Shown one piece after another: positions 25,015 to 34,977 of a stretch of 64,000 bases of DNA (the first letter of the stretch is position 1; each line of letters starts with the position of its first letter). The DNA comes from Hydractinia symbiolongicarpus (taxonomy: Eukaryota > Cnidaria > Hydrozoa > Anthoathecata > Hydractiniidae), in contig NC_079886.1 in the NCBI RefSeq assembly GCF_029227915.1, positions 22,978,501 to 23,042,500 of the forward strand, written 5' to 3'. The notes beneath the pieces were generated by a model. It worked only from the letters and a program-made list of their open reading frames with translations, was not told the origin of the DNA and made no database searches. The translations under genes were made by a program, and so were the position numbers.

Positions 25015-25067
25015 TAGACTCTCGATATAACGAACCCCCGATATAACGTCATTTCGAGAGTCTACTG
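25015..25067. mobile_element. Miniature pogo/Tigger MITE (53 bp)
   Basis: TAGACTCTCGATATAACG at the left and, in reverse complement, CAGTAGACTCTCGAAATG at the right. The right end is followed by TA. CAGTNGACTCTC is the Tigger-type terminus, as also seen in the longer element at 45585-47868. Almost the entire element is inverted repeat. Confidence 0.6.
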
Positions 25068-26510
25068 TATATTGCTCTTTCTCGCAAATTTAATTTGATA
25101 TCGCTCTCCGTTGCCATTAACGGTTGTCTACTTTGCTTTGTGATAGTGATATATTTAGTTCTGAAAGATCAATGACGTATTGTCTGAAAATCATTTTTTA
25201 AGCAACCTAATTTAACTGACAGACATAAAACTGCATTTTGTGGGCGCGCTACTTAAAATGAAAGACATTTTACACCATCAATGACCAATTTATAGGAGTT
25301 AAAAAGAGTAAAAAAGCCATAATCATTTGAGCAAACTTTCAAGATAAGCATATTTTACATTCCTAATTGTCGTCTAATTATATCTTGAATATTTTTAGAG
25401 TATATTTCTTTTTAAAAAGGGTGTAGTGGCAAGAGGAGACATTAAAGTTGTACATATTGTACAGTGCGTAAATGCAGACGATGTTCTTATTGATTTATTA
25501 TTGTGTAAGGTACACGCACAGTGAGTGGAAACTCCTACTTCTGATAGAAATTCTGAAATTTCTTAAAAAAGTTACACAGGCTACCTTCGTGATGGATATT
25601 GCTCTACTGGTTTGGCAGACCATGTAGTTTGCGCTACAGTGACCACCGATATTTGTTTTTTTTTTTGTCGAGAAATGAAGTTCAACAAATCGATACTGCT
25701 ACTTCAACTCATGGAGATAAAATTTTAGGGTACAAAATTTTAAACGACATAAATTTGTACACTGTCCAATGTGAGATGCCAGTTCACTTTCTGGTTGGTT
25801 GTCTTGCTAATTTATTAAGTTATTATTTAGTTTTACACATAGAACTGTCAAGAAATAATTAGCTAAAAATCATTGGGAACATTCTGGGGCGGCCAAGGGA
25901 GTTGGGTTAGTCCTTAAATGTTGGATAGGCAAAATTAAATAAATGCGGTATTAATGAGAGCGAATCGAATAAAAAGTTTTAACCTTTAAGCATCGTTAAA
26001 GCGGCGTAGCTACAGGATGGGTTTCTGCAACCTGGTAAGACTTAAAAATCTATATTATAATTAAACACACCAGTTAGTAAAAAAATCCATAGTATGTAAA
26101 AGTAGATCATTTGAAATCCAGGAAGTTACTTTAGCTATTTTTATCGACTGGCCAGTTTTAGCAGGGATTTACCGATTTGGTCAAAGTTTTGCTATGTCAG
26201 ATTTTGTCTGTATAAGGTACCTTAAGATAAAATTCATGTGGAGAAAATTTAGTGAGTGCGCCGAATTTTGTCAAAATACAATATTAAATCCACGCTTAAA
26301 TTAAATATTTCACCATTCGCCGTTATTCTGACTAATCAGGCGCGGGTTTAAACAACGTTAACACGACGTAATAAAATATATCACTAAATATCACGCTACG
26401 CTGAATATAATTACAAAATTAGAAATCTCAGTGCTTTCGAATTAATACCAGGAATCCCAAATTCGGAAACCCAATTCTTTCACTGCGCGTTTTTGTCTAG
26501 ATTATATAAC
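25068..26510. other. AT-rich non-coding stretch
   Basis: I see no gene. The forward frame at 25599-25862 has no recognisable motif and sits in AT-rich sequence. I leave it out. Confidence 0.4.
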
Positions 26511-27032
26511 TTAACCCTATTCGGTCCGGTGGTTTTGGAACATATTATGACCGGGGCGAATAACGTTTTACAGACTTGTCTAAATTGAATCAAACATAGC
26601 ACACTTATGTACGTCACAAATGGAACAAAATGGCAAAATTAAATTTTTGCTTGCGTTGGCATATTTTCTGTGACGTCGTCAAGAGCTTGAAATTTCTATT
26701 TAACATAACTTTCGATTTTTACATGGATCGCATAAAAAATGGCCGAAAATCCGTTTTTTTTTTCGATTTTCGGGTAAAATCCTAAAAATCGGGAAATCGG
26801 ATTAACTACGTGTATAAAAGATGCGGAATGATTCTTCTTGATGAAACAAAGTTATGTTGTAAGTTTCAAATTCTAAGGATAACCCTAACAAGAGTTATTT
26901 ACATTTTCCCTATTATAAGGGTTTCATAGAGATTTTAGGGGTTAGTTTCGAGTAATAGCCAATATCAAAGCCTCTAAAAGGTATAGGACCTTAAAATTGG
27001 GCATGCAGGTGTCTAATAGATAATAGGGTTAA
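26511..27032. mobile_element. piggyBac-type MITE, copy 1 (522 bp)
   Basis: The element is bounded by TTAACCCTATT at 26511 and AATAGGGTTAA ending at 27032, an 11-bp perfect inverted repeat that includes TTAA on both sides. TTAA duplication followed by CCCT is the hallmark of piggyBac elements. No transposase frame is present. The interior block attataagggtttcat ... taggggttagtttcgag is shared with the copy at 42412-42664 in opposite orientation. Confidence 0.65.
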
Positions 27033-27612
27033 AACGTGAACTCAATCAACCGATGCTGTCCTGACCTGTTTAAGGTCAAGCAGTCTTGACTATACTTTAA
27101 AGCACCCAAACCCTGTCAGGGTTGTTTCTAGGTATAGAATGTTCTTCACTAACGGTTTGACCGTGAGACTGGATTCTAAAATACACAAACCCTGTGAAGG
27201 TTATTTCTAAATATAGCCGCATTATGATCCTCGCTTAGAATTTTGACCGTGGGACTAGATTAAACTAAGCTAAAGCTACGTGTTTGCGTTAGTAGGTGCC
27301 ACTTAGCCAGCTTAAAGTGTTCTTAAAACGAATGCGTTAGTACCAGCAATGCAAACCCAGAAATAATGATTATATGTGTCACACTGATCTTCTAGCCTGC
27401 AATAAAATTAAGCTTATAAACCTTAAAATTATAGTTATTACCATATATCTGAAGCCAACCCGGAGAGGGTCAGACATTTTAGGCTTGGTGAACATTACAC
27501 GCATGAACGCCTCCTAGAGCTTGCGGAATAGGTGGACACGCTTTTTACTACCCGCAAGGGTTTTAAAACGACCACGGTGAAATCCTCTGGTCAGGCATTG
27601 GTATATAGAAAG

Positions 27613-28431
27613 ATGTCGTCGCAAGTTATGCTCAATACAGGAGCCATCGAGACCCCGGCCAACAACCGGGATCAACCTAGGTTTAAACGTGCCGATTTTG
27701 GGAGGTTTTTAGGAATTGATGATAAAAGGGCAGCACACAGAAACGTGAAAACCATACATCGCAGTGATATTATGGGGAGGGGGTGCGGCGGACGCATCCC
27801 TCAAAGAAAGTCAAAATGGACATGACGCTTTTGTAACATTAAACGACGCATAAGAGATTGTGTGTAGGTCAAAAAAGCCCAAAACTGTGGGCTTAATCAA
27901 ATGGCTTGCCCGGGCAGGTGTCTTAAAACTGCAAGATATAATTACGGCCGGACCATCGAGGACAGATATATTGCTGTCGCTATACTTGAGAACGATCTAG
28001 ACGATAGGGACAATCAACTCCTGGCACTCGGAGACGAGATCGAGGATAGGGATGAAAAACTTAGTGTTCTTAAGCAAGACAAATCGGAACTACGGCATAG
28101 GCATGTTCCACACCGATATCAATGTGATACCGTGCTACGCGTAGTTGATAAGAATGATACTCACGAACATGGAAAAAATGGCATTCATAAGCACTATATG
28201 ATCCGACGCCAGTGTAGGCAACTCAGTGCAAGAATAAGTAAATTGGGAGAGATGTACCCCGAGATGACTGTAAAGAAACCGGAATGCGACGACACCAATG
28301 CTGTACATGCCTGGTGCCGATTCAGGGATGACAGCCTGGGTATCGAAAATTGTTACCTAAGTCACTTCACGTTACACGACGATGATACGCGGGAGCTATT
28401 TGAGGGAATGTTCGATATTGATATGTCGTAA
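27613..28431 (+). pseudogene. Polinton MSV199/KilA-like DNA-binding protein, frameshifted
   Basis: The start chosen is the ATG at 27613, because the earlier codons of that frame open with GTG and look unlike the family. The N-terminal part holds the FGRFLGIDDKR stretch typical of MSV199-like DNA-binding domains of large DNA viruses and Polintons. A frameshift near 27805 moves the frame, an in-frame TAA follows at 27851-27853, and a second frameshift near 27930 leads into a heptad-like acidic coiled coil (DLDDRDNQL region) and a C-terminal domain ending at 28431. It is convergent with the integrase, which starts 95 bases away on the opposite strand. Family assignment is from memory of Polinton-associated proteins. 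It is clearly non-functional as written. Confidence 0.55.
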
Positions 28432-28526
28432 GAGGGCGCTAATTTTTACTACTTTTGCGGGTAGTAGAAATTATGTGCAAAAGTGGGGCATCTCCCATGG
28501 GCCACCTTGGTAAAGCTTGATTCCTA

Positions 28527-29475
28527 TCACCACTCTTTAACATGTTCTGGAGGCACCTCAACATCCTCCGGAATAAGCATCAACTCTTCTTTTAGGTAGT
28601 ATATAACACGGCTACCCGCTGCTATACGGTCCAACCTATACATTTTACTACTCCAGAAAGCATCGGTGGCGCGTCTTTTTGAATCTCCATGCTCCTCCCC
28701 GGGATGCAGGAGGTATAAGTACAATCCATCCTCGCGTAGGGGGTTTTCCTCGGGATATTTCTGGCTTTGCGCAAGCGGTACATCCTGACGCACCGCCTTG
28801 TTAGGTTTTAGGTCAATCATGTCAGTCTTGGTATTGTTGAGTCCCTTCACGATGGCATACAGGTGCTTGACCCAAAGCAAATTACTGCGCATCCTGAGGC
28901 ATAAATAGCTTTTCCACGAGAACATTGTTGTAGCTCTCTACAAAGGCTGTGAACGTATGATGATATTTGGTTGTAGCCTTCTTAATTTCAACCCCCCTGC
29001 CTTCCAGTAGCTTCGTTACATGCGACTTAAATTCAGAACCATTATCACATTGGAAGGTTTTAGGGTAGTGTAAAGGTCCTGCTTTGTGGATGTCCTTCAA
29101 CATATCCGCGACTTCGCTGGCTTTCTTCGTTCTTAGAGGCCTAGCCACCTTGTAACGTGAAGTCACGTCAATGCCTATCAGAATATACTTGTAGGTGCTA
29201 CCATACAACCGATCATGGGGCATGTATAACAGATCAAATTGATGCATTTCATTGGGCCTCGTAACGATGGAATGGGGGTAGTAAATACCCTTGATGTTCC
29301 TCAACCACAAGAGTTGCCTACTCAACCAATGAGTTAATAGTTTTTTGGATAGACCACTCTCCTTTGCGAGTAAGTTGATGGCTTTGCGGCTGGTCCACAG
29401 GTGTTTCGGCATATAGTAAATTTGGCTTAGCTTTTAAGCCTCTTCTTCGGTAACGATATGTGATGCTTTTGACAT
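28527..29475 (-). pseudogene. Polinton retroviral-type integrase, inactivated
   Basis: The ATG at 29475 is chosen as start because the frame continues from it. An in-frame TAA lies at 29434-29436, and the frame then stays open to 28882. The catalytic triad of a DDE/RNase H-fold integrase is visible: HQFDLLYMPHD (first Asp), TFQCDNGSEFK (second Asp) and FVESYN (Glu). A frameshift in the 28885-28925 overlap separates this core from the C-terminal domain (RRATDAFW, RLDRI), which runs to 28527 as in cnidarian Polinton integrases. The enzyme would join element ends to host DNA. With one nonsense codon and one frameshift it cannot be made intact. Confidence 0.75.
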
Positions 29476-29577
29476 GTCTTTATTATACATGTTAAAAACG
29501 CGATCTTACAGATACTTGTAAGCCACGAACCCTAACAGAGATAAGGAGCCAAAGAAAAACGTTAACTCACCATCATG

Positions 29578-29904
29578 TTACTGCTTCGAGGGTGTGTAAA
29601 AATCCTTCAACTTAGGGGCTTTTTTGTCCGAAGCAATGTAATACTGATACATGTCATCGTCCAATTCTCTCAGACTTTTACCTGCCTTGAGCTGCATCTC
29701 CCTCTGCTCATTGAATCAGTCAAATTTAGCCTGCCTTTTACGTATCCACTCTGCTTGGGCTTCGTTAAGGTTTTCAACGGCCTCGTCATGTCTTTTCCGT
29801 TCCGCCTTGCCATGCCCTGCTAGTTTACTGAATAGAAAATTGGTTCCTGCGAAGGCTAGTGCATTTCTTGCAGCCCCAGCGACGATTACAGATATCGTTG
29901 TCAT
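29578..29904 (-). pseudogene. Polinton small membrane-associated protein, one nonsense codon
   Basis: Starts at the ATG at 29904, seven bases past the capsid gene stop. An apolar N-terminal segment (~residues 3-28) is followed by a charged helix rich in Lys, Glu and Gln (EAVENLNEAQAEW). An in-frame TGA at about 29713-29715 interrupts it, and the frame continues to a TAA at 29578. Similar short proteins sit next to the capsid gene in cnidarian Polintons (recollection), where a Trp is expected at the TGA position. The role is unknown; the apolar N-terminus suggests membrane association. Confidence 0.55.
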
Positions 29905-29910
29905 CTTTAT

Positions 29911-31072
29911 TCAATACTTCACATCATCAAGCCTACCACCAAGTATGTTCATTTGAGCGTCTTGAAAGATGTATACAAACACGTAAAATCCCCAGTTTCA
30001 TCGGACTTCTTGATCATATAGAGTGTTATCCCATCGCTCGAACGTTGTAGGGACCTTCCGCTACCATGTAGGATATCGTCGTGAGTGGCCGGGAAGTCCA
30101 CAAATAGAGCGCATCTCTCGTTGAAGAATTGGCCAATCGTGACGTTAGAGTCGTGGGCACCGAAAATGTTAACAAGCTGTTCCAAATGATTTTGGGAAGC
30201 ATCGCATGTAACTATCACTCATTAGGCTTCCCTTCGACAGTGACACTGATCTTTTCAATCTTCGGATTGTAGAAAAATTCATTGATACTAGCATAGGGCT
30301 TAACTTTTCCGGGGCTTATGAAGAGTAGCAATACACCTTTCAAGGACTTGGCAGGAGTATCACTTGGAGGTTGTAGCTGGTATCTGTTTTTTTCATCATG
30401 ACTACTTTGCTACCTTCATGAGTGATTTTGTCAAACTCTAGTTTAATATTTGTAATCTTATAGGCAGCATCGGCCACCTTTGCCGCCGTGCTCCCCGAGG
30501 CTGCTGTACCCCCATCCTTGATGAGGTAACTTTATGGTAGGTATGGCAAATTGCAGCCTATCATGGAATTCCGCCGGATAAAAAGGCAAATCTCGGGTCA
30601 GTTCAAATATTTTTCTCAGTGGTATACAGAACGTATTACCATAGGCCGCAAAGATGGCCTTCTCTTCATTCGTCCCTACATGTTCGCAGGCTTTGACTTG
30701 CAGGGCCCTTATGTTCCCGTCATTAGAATTTATGCCTTCGTGGATGAGGTTGTTGTCCCTATCAAATTTAGGCAGCCAGAGGTTCCGGTACACTGCCAGG
30801 ATGTTATAATCCGATATATTCTGGACCTCTTTGCCATTCAACGTAATGCGTAGATTTTTTATCAGGCTTTTGCCAATGTTGCTGACAATGGTACGCTTTG
30901 TATTGGTTCCTGTTAACGTTAGGTCGGATAAGAGCTTGAGACTGCCTGAAAAAACGACATCTTTCTGGGACATGTTTGGCGCGTCAACATAGAGGTCTTC
31001 ATTATGATTGATCGTGCTTGGTATGTGGCTAATCTGAACCCGTTGTTTACAGCCTTTGAGGCCAAAAAGCTA
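29911..31072 (-). pseudogene. Polinton major capsid protein, multiply frameshifted
   Basis: Recognised from double-jelly-roll capsid motifs of Polintons/adintoviruses. These are an early SGSLKLLSDL stretch, NTFCIPLRKIFEL and LPFYPAEFHDRLQF in the middle, FYNPKIEKISVTVEG in another frame, and a C-terminal DDILHGSGRSLQ-type segment. The pieces lie in different frames with shifts near 31020, 30500, 30380, 30220 and 29970. The N-terminus is fused to a different gene fragment by a deletion (see 31075-31242). It would form the icosahedral shell. It lies directly upstream of the small membrane protein gene, the usual Polinton order. No intact protein can be made. Confidence 0.7.
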
Positions 31073-31074
31073 GT

Positions 31075-31242
31075 GAAAAGGTAGTGAGTCTTTTTGTCAT
31101 CTATTATAAGCAAAAGATTGGCCTGCATGTTGCACCTTATGTTGTACTCAGATTGCCGTTGTATATTGATCTTCTTCCACATTACGTACAATACGTTTAC
31201 CGCAACGTCCGTGTTATTCTTTTCAAACTTGGATTTGGGCAA
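31075..31242 (-). pseudogene. Fragment of a Polinton replication-associated protein, fused to capsid gene
   Basis: About 56 residues in the frame ending inside the capsid gene (FEKNNTDVAVNVLYV ... ANLLLIIDDKKTHYLF). I recall this type of sequence as following the SAP-domain region in long cnidarian Polinton proteins, ahead of zinc-finger and polymerase parts. Here it directly follows the broken end of the SAP-domain gene and runs without a gap into the capsid N-terminus. This implies one deletion on each side. The family link is inference from memory. Confidence 0.4.
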
Positions 31243-32038
31243 ACATCATATCTAGCACATTGTCTACGTCGCTACCCTGGAATACTGAGGCCATATTACT
31301 ATGGAAGACCTTTTTCACCTCAATGTACTCATCGTTTGCCCCCTCTATATTTGGCTTCTTCCACATAATCCATAGTGACAATTGTACCTTTGCCGACCCC
31401 ATTTCTTCTACCTGCCCCTCAACCGAGGTTTTCACGTTTGGTCGCACCATCCCTATATACCCGTCAACGTCGACCCCTCCTATACGGGGAATGCAAAAAC
31501 TTGGGAAGGTCCTGTGGAGAGCATGTTTATGTTCCTGAAGTGTAAAATTTTGCCCCGTTGGATTGTAGGGATTTTGGATGTCTTCAATATAGTCTTCCTC
31601 GGCCTCTTTTTCTACCTCGTCGTGAAGTGTAGGCCTTGTGTTGGCTGCCCAGTTATATAAATACATCATCGCACCTTTGATGGTCGCATATGTTCTCTTG
31701 ACCTCCTCTCTTATTAGTTTGGGGACAGCGTCCACAAGCTAATTACGATTTTTCGACAGCTCCTGTTTCTCGAAGACGTCCATGTCAGATTGGGTGCAAT
31801 ACCCAGTTATGCCACTCCCTGATTGTATAGTTGGACCGACCTTCGCCATCTCCTTCCTCTCGAAGATATCCATATCCCCCGGTGGTATAGGCTTAGCTGG
31901 TTGTTTAGGTGGCCTCCAAGCATACTGCGGTACATCCTCCGATAGAGCAACTAATTCGGCTTTACGTAGCTTGTAATACCCCGTAAGTCCACGAACTTTT
32001 GCGATATCACGTAATTGTTTCACGGTGTGTGTGTTCAT
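31223..32038 (-). pseudogene. Polinton SAP-domain protein, nonsense-interrupted and 3'-truncated
   Basis: The ATG at 32038 opens a frame with an N-terminal SAP/Rho-N-like helix pair (VKQLRDIAKVRGL ... YYKLRKAEL, ~residues 5-33), a DNA-binding module. A twice-repeated MD(I/V)FE(R/K)(K/Q)E(M/L) motif follows. A single in-frame TAG at 31739-31741 separates this from 170 further codons of the same frame ending at 31223. The second part holds a conserved-looking VFQGSDVDNVLD stretch, which I recall from long Polinton proteins. The expected continuation is absent, consistent with an internal deletion. It is the first gene of the minus-strand block, and the TGACGTCA-rich region lies just upstream. 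Confidence 0.6.
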
Positions 32039-32049
32039 TCTTAATTGTA

Positions 32050-32345
32050 AGAATTTTAACGCCGTCAGAGGATTTCGTATTGCTCGAAACTAACACAGTT
32101 ATTCCCCTCCTTACTGCGCATGCGTTGATTTTTGATGACGTCACTGCGTACGAGCACGCGACTGTGCTAGAATTTTACTCCTTTTGTATGATTTTATGAC
32201 GTCATTGATTATTAGGGAATTACCCCTACTCAGCACCGCCTATTAGGGACTTTACCCCTTGAATTCCATATCTCAATATGGTATGGTAGCGTAGGGTACT
32301 GGATTTGTTGTGACGTCACTGACTGACGTCACATTTCCCATCTCT
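32050..32345 (-). promoter_or_regulatory. Upstream region of the Polinton block with four TGACGTCA palindromes
   Basis: Perfect TGACGTCA (CRE/ATF bZIP-type site) occurs at 32136-32143, 32197-32204, 32311-32318 and 32324-32331, four times in 196 bases. A short direct repeat, ttagggaatt-acccct and ttagggactt-tacccct, lies between the second and third. The region lies just upstream of the SAP-domain gene, so a promoter role for the minus-strand gene block is likely by position. No TATA box was assigned. Confidence 0.45.
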
Positions 32346-32350
32346 ACAAC

Positions 32351-32973
32351 CTAGACGTAATTAAAAAAATTAAAATCGATTGGCTCCTTATTAACGATAA
32401 TTTAGTTCCAACTTTTTTTCGTGTAATATTTTCATTTTAAGATTGTTGAATTTATAACTTTTTTTTATTTTTGTGCATAGCTTACATTTATATTATTTTT
32501 ATTCTAAAAATATAATATAAGTTCTTGTTATTATATTTCACTAAAAGAATATTAGCATGCCACAGATGAATTTAACGTTTAAGTATATATTGAAAAGATT
32601 GTTAAATAAATGATTTGTAACCTCAATTTTATAACCCCGAAGGAATTGAAATTATTTCAAGAAGCTTATCACTAATTAATGGCACTGAACACGAAAGAAA
32701 TATAGGACAAAAACACAGGCTTTCAAGTTAGTTGCAGGTAATAATTTTGTATGTTTAATATGGATATCTACATGTCAATATGGAATTTCAAGAACGAAAT
32801 TTTAATGTTGTTAAATTTTTAATTTTTTACAGTAATGCGGAGATCTATTTACGTACGCTTAAACAAACCGTCATCTCAAATTACATGTTTGAATATTTGC
32901 ATGCAAACATCTTATAAACAAAAACATTAACGTATCTGTAATCTCTACCTTGCTTTACAATTAAAATAACAAC
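32351..32973. other. AT-rich 5' flank of GT31 copy 2
   Basis: Composition drops back to AT-rich here, marking the approximate right edge of the Polinton island. I see no gene. Confidence 0.4.
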
Positions 32974-34041
32974 ATGGCACCATCAATGTTTGAGAAGAAA
33001 TTGAGAAACACAATTCTTATGGTAATATATGCTTTTTCATTATGGTGTGTTTTTTATACTGTTCAATTTCACACGAAAATTAATTTATTTGATGATGCCA
33101 GAAACAAAACAACCGATTTTTATTTCCGATTGGACAATTTGGAAAGCGAGGTTAATCGTATTGGATTTATCATAAGTGCAGAAAAGAATTCCTCAGATAC
33201 GTTAAAACTAGAAGAAAACAAAGGAAAGCTGTCTGGCAACCAAAAAGAAGATGCACATACAAGTAACTTAATGTCAACAAATTTGATTTCCCAAACACAA
33301 TGCAAACATGAATATATCGTTCTTATATTGATCCCAACTCAGATAATTATGTTCCAAAGGCGCGAAAATATCCGCCATGCTTGGGCAAGTGATTATAGAC
33401 AGCGTTGGAAGACCTTATTTATTCTTGAACCGACCGAAAATCGACACGAAATGGAGCTTTTATCAAATGAAATCGCTAAATATGATGACATTATAATTAG
33501 CAAAAACTATGAAAACCCTTGCAAGTTAACAAGTCAAATTCGAACTGGACTGGAATGGGCTTTCCGTTTTTGCAAGTTTAAATACCTTCTTAAAATTGAA
33601 GACTATGTGTTTCTTAACGTTCCAAGACTTTTTGAATTAATATCAAGTAATGAAGTGCCTAAAAAAGAACTATACGCCGGAAGTGTGATGTTTAAAGATC
33701 CGGTTGATCCTACTAAACGACGAATTCTCACTAAGCAAGGGTTGAAATCAAAGCTATTTCCTAGGTACTGTGGAGGTCCAGGTTATCTTCTGACAAGAGA
33801 TACTGTTGAACACATGATCAATCAATTATCACGTGTTAAAAATATACCTAATGCAAACGCTTACGTTGGCTATCTGGCGTTAAAATCAGGAATTGATCCA
33901 ATACATTTAGATACGTTTGAAAAAATTAAAGAAACCAATACATGTGATTATAATGGGAGGGTAATTCTGTATCACCCAGTAAAGTCTAATGAATGCATGG
34001 ATAAACTTTTTAGAGCTAGTGTCCATGATAGAATCTCTTAA
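32974..34041 (+). CDS. GT31-family paralogue lacking metal-binding and catalytic acidic residues, copy 2
   Basis: A 355-residue single-exon gene aligned along its length with the other three, including the membrane anchor (~11-30), the RWKTLFI block and the C-terminal HPVK and CMDKLF motifs. Key positions are altered. The Asp triplet of GDDDVF is IEDYVF here (Glu-Asp-Tyr at 209-211). The IDDAYIGE motif is NANAYVGY (283-290), losing both acidic pairs. NTWG is HAWA, and YCSGGG is YCGGPG (265-270). The stem is shorter than in its paralogues. The frame is intact despite these losses, which argues for retention as a non-catalytic or altered protein rather than random decay. A recent pseudogene not yet broken is possible. 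AATAAA at 34271 may be its polyadenylation signal. Confidence 0.8.
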   Translation: MAPSMFEKKLRNTILMVIYAFSLWCVFYTVQFHTKINLFDDARNKTTDFYFRLDNLESEVNRIGFIISAEKNSSDTLKLEENKGKLSGNQKEDAHTSNLMSTNLISQTQCKHEYIVLILIPTQIIMFQRRENIRHAWASDYRQRWKTLFILEPTENRHEMELLSNEIAKYDDIIISKNYENPCKLTSQIRTGLEWAFRFCKFKYLLKIEDYVFLNVPRLFELISSNEVPKKELYAGSVMFKDPVDPTKRRILTKQGLKSKLFPRYCGGPGYLLTRDTVEHMINQLSRVKNIPNANAYVGYLALKSGIDPIHLDTFEKIKETNTCDYNGRVILYHPVKSNECMDKLFRASVHDRIS

Positions 34042-34839
34042 GGATAATGTTCTAAAGTTTTTAGAAGTAATGGGAGATTTTAGCTTGTTTTTGCGTGTTT
34101 TGTTTGCACTTGAAGGTATTTTAAGCCATCAGATTGCGTGTTGTATTGTCAAATTTCTTATTTCCATTTTTTTTGTTGTCAAATAACTTTTGCCAAAAGT
34201 TTTTATATTTATCGCATTACGATAAAGTTTATTGAATCTAACACTTGAGAAGTTGTGTATCATATTTATAAATAAATTAACGACACGAATGTGATAAATA
34301 GAAAATAATTTTTTAATGACTGGCGTATTTTTTCATGTGCTTTTGTACGAAAAAATCGTTTTAAATTTATGCTCAATTTAAATATTAGACAAGATTTTAA
34401 GCGATTTAATTAGTTTTCCAAGCTTTTGGCCGTTTCCGTGATTAGCATTAGTAATATAACAAAGTTTTAAAGAGTTTTTATACAGCTAGTTATATATAAT
34501 AACTAGGGGCGGATCCAGTGTAAGTCAGCGCCGTCACGCAACCGACAAAAATTTTGCTCGAGGATTAAAAAACATAGTGTACAGTAGTCCCTCCGCCCAG
34601 CGACTTAACTTCATGGATTTTTTTCTTCTGTGACTGGGTTGGTGGATACGGCAAAAAGCGACTGACTTGCGATCAATTTTCATGCAATTTAATTGACTAG
34701 TTTGCTGAAATAACTGATACCCTGATTGGTTTACAAAAAACTAACAACTTTGTTCCATGGAATTCGAAGTAGTGCACAGCATGTATTTCCCAATAATTAT
34801 TGATTTTTTTGTAATTAATACCGTTTAGTTTGTATTTCG
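34042..34839. other. 3' flank of GT31 copy 2
   Basis: AT-rich. Near 34506 the motif aggggcggatccag resembles the terminus of the long-TIR element at 36580, here as a single end. A tacagtagtccctccgc motif at about 34583 resembles a lone pogo-type end. I see no gene. Confidence 0.4.
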
Positions 34840-34977
34840 GACTAAACTAAGGCAATTAAGAGAGTTTTTTAGGACCAAACGAAAGTAATCCATAGCTTTT
34901 TGGACCAAATGAAAGCAATCAAGAGCCCTTTGGACCAAACGAAAGCAATCAAGAGCTTTTTAGACCAAATGTAAGCA
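34840..34977. repeat. 30-bp tandem repeat, about four and a half copies
   Basis: Units start with gaccaaa(c/t)gaaagcaatc and continue aagagctttttg. They begin at 34873, 34903, 34933 and 34963 with an exact 30-base spacing. A diverged first unit of 33 bases begins at 34840. No coding role. Confidence 0.75.

Larger units (their letters stand above)
27040..32350. mobile_element. Decayed Polinton/Maverick element
   Basis: A GC-richer island that begins directly beside the piggyBac MITE. It holds a DNA-binding protein gene (+), then, all on the minus strand, integrase, small membrane protein, major capsid protein and SAP-domain protein. This is a Polinton/Maverick (adintovirus-like) gene set. Each gene carries a nonsense codon, frameshift or deletion. 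DNA polymerase B, packaging ATPase and adenovirus-type protease are not seen, so the element is truncated or deleted. I could not identify terminal inverted repeats or a target duplication, so both boundaries are estimates from composition. A tandem near-repeat (acaaaccctgt(c/g)a(g/a)ggtt) around 27105-27215 lies in the left non-coding part. Confidence 0.75.

Noticed and set aside
30551-31660. Plus-strand open frames opposite the Polinton capsid and SAP genes
   Set aside because: They are antisense shadows of the minus-strand genes, whose domains are recognisable.
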